Shown in pieces: positions 11,209-21,254 of a stretch of DNA of 64,000 nucleotides (the first letter of the stretch is position 1; every line of letters starts with the position of its first letter). Location: contig CACRSC010000018.1 of NCBI GenBank assembly GCA_902651635.1, positions 367,019 through 431,018 on the forward strand, written 5' to 3'. The position numbers were made by a program, and so were the translations under genes. The notes beneath the pieces were generated by a model. It was not told the origin of the DNA and did no database searches. It was given only the letters and a program-made list of their open reading frames with translations. The DNA is from Mastigamoeba balamuthi (lineage: Eukaryota; Evosea; Mastigamoebida; Mastigamoebidae).

Positions 11209-11454
11209 TCAGCTGTGCTGACGGTCCCGTTGCTGCTGCTGTGGCCGGAACGAGAGGGCCATCTGCCTGAGGTTCCCCCCGAGCCCCCCGAACACCCTCT
11301 GCACGAACGACCTGTCCTGCTCGAGGTCCCCCTGCGGCTGCTGCGCTGACGGGGCGCTGCCGTCGCTGCCGTAGTTGGCGGGCTTGGGGGCGTTGCTCCG
11401 AACGAGCCTGCACGACTCCGACTCCCCTGTTTGGAGTGCGCCGGTACCGAACAT
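11209..11454 (-). CDS. small hypothetical protein
   Basis: An 81-residue ATG-started frame (MFGTGALQTGESESC...) ending in a Gln/Arg-rich tail (RPQQQQRDRQHS). The middle is rich in Ser, Pro and Gln, followed by a possible amphipathic helix (SFVQRVFGGLGGNLRQMAL). I do not recognise a family. It looks protein-like and lies divergent from the kinase gene, with about 314 bases between their starts, but no homology supports it. It could also be the last exon of a longer gene. Confidence 0.35.
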   Translation of the reverse strand: MFGTGALQTGESESCRLVRSNAPKPANYGSDGSAPSAQQPQGDLEQDRSFVQRVFGGLGGNLRQMALSFRPQQQQRDRQHS

Positions 11455-11768
11455 GCTGCGGCTCGAGAGCACGTGTGGTGGGAGGGAGTGACGCTGGTCA
11501 GACAGACGTGGGTGACGGGGTCTCCGTACTTTGCTGATGAGGGAGAATAGTGCTTTTCCCTCTGAATTGCGGTCCGCAGATTCTGCAGAGAATCTTCCCA
11601 GGCGGAGGATCCCCTGACAATGAAGGGAAATTTGGCATCGGGCTCCAACATGCAACAAGAGTTTATGTTCTGGGGAGCATCCTCTAAGGGAGCATTGGCA
11701 TCACATGGATAGGAATTCATTATATCCACCAGATTTTCCCTGGGATTTGATTGTTTGCTAGTAGGCAG
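11455..11768. other. possible divergent promoter, no gene seen
   Basis: About 314 bases between the small minus-strand ORF and the plus-strand kinase start. It is AT-richer than the flanking coding DNA, as expected for a promoter. No specific site is recognised. Confidence 0.35.
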
Positions 11769-14252
11769 ATGGACCGCTTCGTTCTTGAGGAGCCGCCTAT
11801 GGGCCGCGGCGGGTTCTCGAACGTCTACCGTGCGACATGCCGCGACTACCCGTCGAGCGTCGCCGTCAAGGTGCCTCCGCGGAAAACGCCCGCGGAACCG
11901 AAGCTGAGCGTTTATAAAATTCCCTGACCCAACCGCCGCTTTTTCCCCCCTGCTTTGCGTGTCGCGCAAGGTCATCTCGACCGAGAAGCCCGAGAGGCGG
12001 ATGCTGCTGGCGCGGGAGGTGGGGCTGCAAAAGCGGCTGCCGCAGCACCCGAATCTGGTGACGCTTCTGGAGACGTTTACCGACGGGCCTCGCCTGATGA
12101 TCGTCATGGAGCTCTGCGAGATGTCTCTCGCAGCCTTCATGCGCCCGCGCAACAAGCCGCGCGTCCCGCTCAGCGAGCGCCAGGCACGGTCGTGGCTGCG
12201 GCAGATCGGTGCGCCGGGCCTCGCAGCTCTCGTCCCATCGGTTTTTGGGTTTTCTGACAGTTGCAGCAGTCAACGGGATGAAAGGTGCGCTGGTGCGACA
12301 AGCGGCCATCGGGCACTAAGCGCTTGTGGGGCAGTGCTGTTCGATGCGAACATTGCGCACAGGGACCTGAAGCCAGAGAACATCCTCCTCAGCAAGATGG
12401 GCGGGGAGCTGGTCCCCAAGAGTGCGCACGTGCCCCGTGCCTCGCACTTTTTGATCACGGGGGGTTATCCCCTGTGCTACTGTAGTTGCGGACTTTGGTT
12501 TTGCAAAGCCCTACGATCGCGGCGAGGGACTCAAGACTTCGCTCGGAACGCCGCTCTACGAGGCCCCTGGTAACAGCCCATTGCCGGTCTCCACGCCAGC
12601 TCACTGTGCGCGACAGAGCTATACCTGTGCGCTGGCCAGACGTACGGACCACAGGTCGACCTCTGGTCGCTGGGGGCAATTGCCTTTGAGGTGCGTCTCC
12701 CCTCCGTCCTGTCTCTTTGCTGAGCCCTCTTTGGTAGATGCTCGAGGCCAAGTTCGCAGTCCCCGTCCCCAAGATGGCGATCCTCACGTTCATGATGCGC
12801 CTCGAGGGGGGCCTCGAACTCCTGACTTCGAGTCTGAGTGCCGAAGCCCACGACTTTGTGAGAAAGCTGCTCCGCAAGTGTGCACCGCGCCCACTTTTGC
12901 GCGCGTGCAGTGGCCCAACCGCTCCTCGCGCAGAGATCCCTCTGAGAGGATGCGCTTCGAGGAGCTGTTCTCGCACCCGTTCCTGGCACCCTGCGTCAGA
13001 GTCATTCAACTCTGGTCGAAGGATGGGCAGTGCGTGGAGCAGAGGCAGCTCGAGTTCGATCTGTCCGAGCACTCCACCACGCAGCCAGTTGCCCGACTGC
13101 TTTGCGTGAGTTTCATGTTGCCTTTTTGTACTGTGTAACGTCTACACCCCCGCCAGGACATCATGGAGCGGGAGACCGGGGTCGAGGTGTCTGATCAGGT
13201 TCTGTGGATGGAAGGGCGCGGCTCATTCAACTCGGTGATCCTCCGCCCAGACGACCTGCTTTCCACGATCGCGTTCGACGTAACGATCAACAAGGTTGCT
13301 CACGAGGTCTGACATCGCCTCACTCCCAGGGCAGGATCGCCTTCTTTAAGAGAGGCCTGCTCGACTCGAAGGATCTCGTCTTTGGACCAGAGGTCCAGCT
13401 CAGAAGTGTGCTGCCCCTCACTCGTGCGGGCCCGCAACTCGTCTGACGTCCTCTCCTCGCAGGACTTCTGACAGAGGAGCAGTGCAGCGACGAGGGCCTC
13501 GCGCGCTTGATGGTGCTGGCCTCGGACCTGCGGCACCTCTGCGTCTGCAGCTGCGTGGGAGTCTCGATAGTCCAGACGCTGAACGCGTGAGTTCTCCATC
13601 GTTGTTTCCCTGGGAGGTCTCACGCACTCGCAGCCGCAAGCGCCGCGAGCTGCACAGGTCCGCGAAGAAGCTTGCGGGGCGCTGGAGAGACGCTCGAGTG
13701 GCCATCGATCGCCAGCTCGCCAGCGCACTGGATCCGGGCGCATCGCAGGCCGCCAAGGAGGCGGACGCGCTGTTCACCGCCGAGTCGCTCCGGGCCCTCG
13801 AGGCGTCGCTGCTCCCGGAGCTCACCGACGTCAGCCCGGTGAAGAAGTGCCCCGGCGGGCTCTGCGAGGCGCTGAGCGGGCTGATCGACGCGGCCAAGAG
13901 CGTGTCGTTGACGGCAGCAGCGGCGGAGACGACCACCGCGCAGAGCCCCGAGCCCGGGCGGCACCCCATGTCCGCTCTCTGGCGCAGGGCCAGGGACATG
14001 CTCGTCACGCTCGGCGGCAGGACGCACTGGTCGAGGCTCGCACACGTCAACGCGGCCGTGCGGTCCGCTGCGGCCTCCGAGGCCGCTCTGCCGCTGCGCT
14101 GCCAGCGGACCGTTCGCGGCCTCGAGGGCGTCGCCGACGCCGCGCAGGCGCTCGCGGCGGCGCTGGGATCGCCCGAGGGAGCGGCGTCCGCGGTCGCAAC
14201 GCTCCGCTCCGCAGTCACCGACACGCGATCATGCCTAAAACAGCGGGGATAG
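11769..14252 (+). CDS. Ser/Thr kinase with ubiquitin-like domain, IKK/TBK1-like architecture
   Basis: Twelve exons: 11769-11870, 11971-12208, 12261-12284, 12335-12421, 12486-12569, 12617-12690, 12738-12877, 12934-13105, 13157-13294, 13330-13405, 13463-13586, 13634-14252, giving 625 residues. The kinase is complete: glycine loop GRGGFSNVY, VAVK (Lys 34), HRDLKPEN (about 130), ADFGFAK (about 152), an APE equivalent EAPE, and VDLWSLG. Right after it (residues about 275-380) is a beta-grasp-like segment containing VRVIQLWSKDG, TGVEVSDQVLWMEG and LRPDDLLSTI, which resembles by eye the ubiquitin-like domain after the TBK1/IKK-epsilon kinase. The last 240 residues look alpha-helical, like a scaffold or dimerisation region. 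ULK/Atg1 is the main alternative. Exon 3 is only 24 nt long. Confidence 0.8.
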
Positions 14253-14395
14253 AGCCGTCTGCTGTCTGTTTGTTCCGCTTTGTTCAACGCCGCTTTGAAT
14301 TTTGAATTTGGCTTGCGTGGCAGCACCCCCATATTTTTGGCGGGAGAGAATCAACAGCAAATCCCATCTTTCGAACATACCCTTGCGAGGTCAAC

Positions 14396-17224
14396 ATGGA
14401 GCCACTCACCGAGTTCCCCGCGCAGCTCGTCCGTCCCCCCGCCGCCCGGCCCCTCCCCCTCGCCCTCCCGCTGCTCACCGCCCGCCCCGGCGCCCGTTTT
14501 TCCCCTCCCCTTCGCAGTCGTCGTCGCTGGGGGACACGCAGGCCTCGGCGTTCAAAGTCCACACGCGAGGCGTACGGGCTCCACCGGTCTCCCCCTCCCC
14601 CGGGGGGCTACGAGCCGCCCTCGCCCCCTGCTGACCCCGCGCCCCCCCTCACTCAGGAGCCCGGGTTCCGCAACAAGGAGAACGCGTGCAACACGGTGGC
14701 GGCCAAGCCCGAGGGCCCCGGGGCGGCGTCGGGGTCGCTCAAGCGGCGCTCGGCCAACGAGGCGCTGGGGCAGCCCCCCAGCAAGCGCGCGGCAGTGGCG
14801 GGGGCCGGGGCGGCGGCCAAGCCCGCGGGGGGCAGGGCGCCCGCGTCCGGCTCCCGCACGCGCATCCCGACGCCCCGCAAGCCCGTGCAGCGCGACAGGT
14901 GCCTCCGCGTTTTTTTGGGGGCCCTTTTTTGTTTTTCGCGCGAAAAACACGACGGCAAAAATAGGCGTCAGCGCAATTCAATTCAAAAAAACAGCTCGGA
15001 GACAAATGACGCCGGTTCAGACGGGTTCTTAATTCCCGGTGCCCCCCAAGCAGCATATTAAACCACCTGCCGAACGCCGGCGCGGCCAGGACGACGACGG
15101 CGAGGGTCGCGACGACGGCGACACGTCAGGCGGGCACGACGACGATGACGACGCGGGCGGCAGCGGCCGCTGCGAGGCGCGCGGCGGCGTCGACGACGTA
15201 CAGCTCGACGACGACGGCGGCGGCCCGCGGGCGGCTGACGGCGACCAAGACGACTGCGCCCGCCGCGCCCGCGGGGCCGACGCTGCTGAGCCTGCAGGAC
15301 CAGTTTGTGCAGTTCAACACGCGTGTCCTCGCCAAGGTAAGCCCAGCAGCCGCGTTCAGTTGCCTTTGGCGCGCCAATGTGCTCCTGGGGAGCGCCGTAT
15401 GTGGGTGGCAGCGTTCAAAATGGTGCGCGAGTGCAGCAGGGAGGCACTGGCACCGGAGCCAGCGTGTGCTGCTGCCCTGATGGCTGCTCTGCCCATCTTG
15501 TGCAAGCGCTGCGGCTCTGTCGGGGGTCCCCCGTCGTGTTGGCGGGGGCACGGACTGACCCGGATGCTGCCTCGAACAGCTCGAGGAGCTTTCATCGAAG
15601 GAGGAGAGCACGGGGACGGCCATGTCGGCGGCGGACAAGGCGCGGCTCGAGTTGCTGCAGCAGGAGAACAGCGCCATCATGACTGAGATGTTCCAGAGCC
15701 ACGCGCGCGAGCAGACGCTGCGCACGCGCGTCGAGGAGGCCACGCGGGAGCTCGACACGCTGCGGGTGCGCGAGAAGGAGCTCTCGGAGCTCGCCGAGGC
15801 CCGCGAGGAGAGCGTGCGCCTCGCCGAGTCGCGCGAGGCCGAGGCCCAGCGGACGGCCACGGAGATGGGCGAGCTCGCGGAGCAGCGGGCGACGGAGATC
15901 GAGGAGCTCAAGTCGACGGTCGCCCAGCTGCGCTCGCGCATCGCGGACCTCGAGGCCAAGGCGATGCGCGACGAGCGACTGAGGCGCCGCCTGCACAACG
16001 AGGTGCAGGAGCTCAAGGGCAACATCCGCGTGTTCTGCAGGGTCCGGCCGCCCATCGGCCAGGAGGCCACCGGCGACGGCGTGTTCGTCTTTGACGAGGC
16101 GGACCCGCGCAAGCTCGAGGTGCGGGACCCCACGTCGCAGAGCCTCGTGGGCGACGGGCAGGTCAAGCGCTACACGTTCGAGTACGACAACGTCTTCGGG
16201 CCCAAGTCGACGCAGGACCACATCTTCGAGGAGCTCTCGCAGCTCGTCCAGAGCGTCCTCGACGGCTACAACGCCACCATCTTCGCGTGCGCTTTCCCAT
16301 CCTCCTTCTCCCCCAGCACGGTCGCTGAAGCTGGCGAGCGACAGGTACGGGCAGACGGGCAGCGGGAAGACGTACACGATGGAGGGGCCGCAGGGGGTGA
16401 CGTCGGGGCCGCACCGCGGTATGATACCGAGGGCGATCGAGCAGATCTTCCGCAGCACCGAGGAGCTGCGCGCGCAGCACTGGGAGTACTCGCTCGACGT
16501 CTCATTCCTCGAGGTCTACAACGAGAACCTGCGCGACCTGCTCGCGCCCACGGCGCCGGCCCTCGGGTCGTCGACGCGCTTCGGCATGACGACGCCGGCG
16601 CCGTCCACGGTCCCGTCGATCAAGTACGAGAGCGGCAAGGCGCACGTCGTAGACGCGAGGGTCGTGCGCGTCAGCACCATCACGCAGGTCCACGAGCTGC
16701 TCGCCATCGCCACCAAGAACAGGGCCGTCGCCGCGACAAAGGCCAACGACTACTCGTCGCGCTCGCACAGCGTCTTCCAGATGCGCGTGACGGGTGGCAA
16801 CTCACAGACCGGGGAGCGCGTCGAGGCGCTGCTGAGCCTCGTCGACCTGGCGGGCAGCGAGCGCATGGCGCAGTCGGGCGTCGTCGGGGACCGTGCCAAG
16901 GAGGCGCAGTCGATCAACAAGAGCCTCTCGCAGCTGCGCGGCGTCATCCTCGCGCTCGTGAACAAGCAGAGCCACGTGCCGTACCGCGACTCTGTGCTCA
17001 CGCAGGTCCTCCAGAGCTCGCTCGGCGGCGACTCCAAGACGCTCATGTTCGTCAACGTCAACCCGGCAGTTGCGAACATCTCGCAGTCGATTGCGTGAGT
17101 CCTCAACTCTCCCCCGTCCTTGCAGTACACAGTGCTGACAGCCCTCGTTAGGTCTCTGAGGTTCGCGTCGCAGGCCAACACGTGCCACCTGGGGACCGTC
17201 CGGAAACAGGTGTCCAAGGAGTGA
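14396..17224 (+). CDS. kinesin-14, C-terminal motor
   Basis: Seven exons: 14396-14428, 14518-14571, 14657-14898, 15090-15336, 15580-16286, 16345-17094, 17152-17224, giving 701 residues. The N-terminal 190 residues are basic and Pro/Ala/Thr-rich (a likely microtubule-binding tail, with KEN and TRIPTPRKP). A coiled coil of about 145 residues follows, then the kinesin-14 neck (EVQELKGNIRVFCRVRPP) and a C-terminal motor (about 339-690) with P-loop GQTGSGKT (about 430), switch I SSRSH, switch II DLAGSE (about 593) and YRDSVLTQVLQ. Kinesin-14 motors move to microtubule minus ends and work in spindle organisation. The first two exons are very short (33 and 54 nt), and phases agree throughout. Confidence 0.9.
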
Positions 17225-17543
17225 TGAGTGCACATGCTGAAGCTCTGAAAGCACCTAGGCTTTTATTTGTTCAGAATGCGCCTCACCACACCACCACTCT
17301 CCCCTCTGATACGTCTGAAACAGTAGAGCAGCAATCAAACGTAGTCTTTCAACAAAGGCAAACTTGTGTCCGCACGCCGTGTTGCTCTTTGTCCAGCCTG
17401 GGTTTTGTTCTCACCACACAACGGAGACCCGCTTGGATCTGGACGATGCCAGCTCCCTGAGGCTCGAGGAGCTTCCCGAGTGTGCCAGAGCCTGCTGCTC
17501 GCACGATATGGAGAACTTGTAGAGCATCTGAACGCAGATGAAG

Positions 17544-20500
17544 TCAATAATGCTGTTTCTTCAGGGACAAGGAAGAGCGTGCCTTGGAGTCTGGGACAAA
17601 CCGCATGCACTGCGAGATGAAGTCTATGACGGGCCGGACGGGCCGGAACCTGTATCGCACGCGCTTGGCAGCCGTGAAGTGCGCGAAGACCGACGACAGC
17701 ATGATCAACTTGTCGACGTTGTACATGGTCCGCCCGCATTCCGTGACACTCGTCTTGTTCGCCTCCTCGATGAACACGAGGTCCCGCAGGCTCACGGCCA
17801 CGAAAGGCAGCACAGGCTGAGCCTTCTCGCACTCGGAGAGGAGCTCTCTGTACGCCGCGTAGTTCTTGTCGCTGCTCGAGTAGCGGGCGAGCTGAGTGAA
17901 CTGCTGTAGCGACGGCCTGGGCAGCGCGCTCCACGTGCTGGCCAGACGCGCAACCGACGGGTTCTGCAGTCCAATCATGACCTCCATCATGCCGTTGAGG
18001 TTCTTGCACCACATGCAGCACTGCGCCGGTTGGAGCCGTCAATCGGCGTTCAGACAGCCAGAGGGGGTGCCCTCACGTTTGCGAGGTCGATGAAACGGGC
18101 CAGAGTGGCAACGCGCTGCTGGAGGTTGGGAGTGAGCACGACCTCGGAGGCGACCCACATGGAGACGTTGTCCGAGTGCGCGATGAGGGCGCAGAGGTTC
18201 GGGGCGTCGCGCTCCTTGGCCTCCCTGCTCCGCTGCATCCACGCGAGGTGGCTGGCCTCGCACAGCGGCGTCGACAGGAACATACCCTGCTCGATCAACG
18301 CCAGCTGTCGCGCGAGTTCCTGTGGGTGCACGTCCATGAAGCTCGTCAGCCCGTCGACGCCCACTGGCGGCAAGAGCGTGTCGGGGAACGCGATCCCCTC
18401 GTCGCGGTCGACAAAGAAGAAGTGGGCGTCCGAGTCTGCGAACGCGGCCTTCCGGTCAGACGTGCAGCGGATAACGTCGGCCTCCTGCAGGCGCTGGCCC
18501 ATCTCGATGACCCTCTCGCGCACGACCAGCAGCTCCCTTACCGCCGCGTCAATCGCCTGCCTCGCTGCGAGCGGTTGAGAGCGGGCTGGCTGGGGCGGAA
18601 GAGGGAACCGATGAAGCACTGGTGCGCCTTGAACTTGCGCGGGCGGCTCCTGCACCACTCGCAGCTGCGCCAGAAGATGGCCAGCGTCTCCTCGTCGCAC
18701 CTGTTGGTCAGCCGCTCGGTGGCCTCGAGCCTCGCCCTGAGCCTCTCCCTCGCCGACGCGCCCTCGGGGGCCGCTGACTCGGCGGCGAGCGCCTCCTCGA
18801 ACTCTGCGACAAGCACGTCCTTGAGCTCGAGGAACTTCTTCGCGTGCTTGGTCCCCGCCATCGAGCTCCTGGGCCTGCCCTCGGACAGCGGGTCCTCGTC
18901 CCCGCCCGAGAGCACGCCCGGCGTGCGAGGCGAGAGCGGCGACAGCGGCTGCGGGCTCTGGATGCCGGTGGGCGGCGGCGACGCGGTCTGCTTGAGCGCA
19001 GGCGGCGAGGGTGCCGAGCGGCGGCGGGACCTGGGGCTCGGCGGGTTCAGCAGCGCGGGCGGGATCTCTCCGAACGACGGGGTCCTGGAGTTGCGGAGCA
19101 GCGGCGACGGCGAGGAGGTCTTGCGCGTGGCCTTGGAGGCCCTGCGCAGCAGCGTGGGCACCTCGCGGTCGTCCCACCCGTAGTGCGCCCGCAGCGTGCG
19201 GGCTGCCGAGAGGCTGACGCACAGCGTCATGGCGCTGCTGGGGGACACGCAGCTCAGCAGGCGGCGCGACAGCTCGCGTTCAACTAGTGAGGCCTGTGCC
19301 GAGTGCTGGTGGAGAACCCGGCCCGACGCGAGCAACTGCGAGGCAAGTGGGTGGATGGGGAGAGAGAGAGGCGTCAGTGGCACTCGTGGCAGAGCGAGGC
19401 AAGACCTTGGCCAGCGGCCGCAGCTCCTCGTCGGAGAAGCGGGACTCCTCGTGGTTGCGCGCGAAGAGCAGCAGGAGGAGCATAGCCCTGGTCCTCGCCT
19501 CCTCGAGAGCCGCCTCGCTGTCCTCCGCCACGACCCCCTTGGCCTCCACGTACCTGCACAGGACGCGCCGGGAGGTAAGCGTGCCAGGCTGCTGCAGGCC
19601 TCGGCGTGGGGTGGCATGCGGGCGCACGAGTGGCAGACTGCGTGGAGGAAGTCGTGCGCGGACATGTAGTAGTGCCTGCAGAGCACCAGGGCAGTCGCGT
19701 ACGCCTGCAGCTGGTCGTCTGACACGAACCTCGCTCTCAGCAGCTGCCGTATAAGCTCCACCGGCTCGTTGTCCCTCACAGGCGCCAGGTCTCTGCGGTG
19801 CTCGCCCCCAATCGGGCCAGCCTGTTAGACACGCAATGCGCTAGGAATAAATGCGGCAACGTAATAAATCCACACCAGAGAACTCAACTCAAGATGTGCG
19901 CACGTACGTGCGGGAAGCGATGACGACCCGGAGCGAGCGCGAGCTGAGGCACTTCTGGGGCACCGGCGACGAGGACTTGGGAACCGGCGAACCCGGCGGC
20001 GAGAGCGACGGCAGCTCCGGAGACGGCAGGCCCGACTGCCTGGGCGTCAGCCCCGAGACCCACCTCGCCGGCGGCTTGCCAAGCGCCACCCCTGGGGGCG
20101 ACCCGGCGAGCGTGAATCGCGAACCGACGTCGCAAGCACACCCAATTGTATCTGCCAAACACTCCAGACCCGGCAGTTTTTCCCGATGGGACGACAAGCG
20201 GCCCCTCGGGGGGCAACAGAGGGGACGGGGACTGAAGTGGGGGGTGGGCTGAGGGGGGGCTCTCGCGCACCCTGCACGCTCGTGTACATGAGGCAGAGGT
20301 CCCACGTGTGCACGCACTCCTCGCTGCGGGACCTGCGGAGGAGCCTCGGCAGCCCCGGGGCCGCCGGGGCCTGCGGGGGCGGCAGCAGCAGCGCGTCGTG
20401 GCCGGCGTGTCCTGCGTGGCCGTGCACAGACGTCGTGCAGGAGCGCTGGGGGCGCAGCGTCCGGGGCTGCAGCGTGCCCGGAGGGGCGCGCGGGCAGGGG

Positions 20501-20643
20501 CCCTGGGGGCGTGTCGGCGGGAGCGGGGCCTGCATCGGGGGTTCGTGTTCGGGCTGGGGCGGGTGGGTGGCTGCGTCGGGGGGACTGGGGGAGGCGTTTG
20601 CGGGTTTGTTGTGGGGTTTTCTCAGTGCGGGGCCGACAATCAT
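17544..20643 (-). CDS. RasGEF (CDC25 domain) protein
   Basis: Exons (minus): 20643-20271, 20151-19904, 19821-19628, 19553-19406, 19335-18609, 18564-18077, 18020-17544, giving about 884 residues. The N-terminus is Pro-rich. A RasGEFN-like helical region (VELIRQLLRARFVSDDQL) precedes a Ser/Pro linker. The catalytic CDC25 domain is at the C-terminus: MDVHPQELARQLALIEQ, FLSTPLCEASHLAWM, RVATLARFIDLA, LNGMMEVMIGLQNPSVARL, and LSLKK at the end. It would exchange GDP for GTP on a Ras/Rap GTPase at membranes. Uncertain points: the acceptor of exon 2 could be 20091 instead of 20151 (both in phase), and a coding-looking stretch in another frame follows the stop (about 17411-17545), so the last few residues may be spliced differently. 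Confidence 0.85.
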
Positions 20644-21254
20644 CGGTGCGGACCGAAACAAACAGAAACGACTTGCACACCCGCCCGAATGAATGACGAC
20701 TGTACGGAAGGGTGTACTGATGGTCCCGCTGCACACGGGCAAGACAGATCTGAGAATTGATTTCTCCAACCCGCGCTGCGAATCAAGCAATTGACTTGGG
20801 TACTTGCGCGGCTCGCTCTCTGGTTCGAGATTTTGGATAAGCGCCTTCGTTTTTCTTAGTGCTGAGGAGCCCCTGAGCTCTCTCCCTTTTGAAATCGCGC
20901 TCACCTGATGCTCCACAAAAATAGTGAGGATGGCAGACAAGCCCGACGGAATGCCGGGCTGCTGCTGTGAAATTGCCCGCAGTCAGTTGTCCTCATTGTC
21001 TGAAAACCTCCGATGAAAGTGGGAGCACAGCTTCACATGGCCGGCGACCTATGTCCGGCGTAGACCGGGCGGGCGGGGTCTGCCTGGACGGTTAACCCCA
21101 ACCACGCGTCACACATTGTCAATACTGCCCTAGAAATGCCGTTTGCGGGCAGAGATCAAAAGATATTGGTGACGGGTGCACGTTGAAAGGAAGATACCAC
21201 GAGCTCAGTAACCGACATTTTTGCATGTGTTGCAACAGTGGGCTCCTCTGTCCC
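20644..21254. other. intergenic, divergent promoter region
   Basis: About 610 bases between the divergent RasGEF and papain genes. I see no ORF worth naming and no RNA. Confidence 0.4.
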
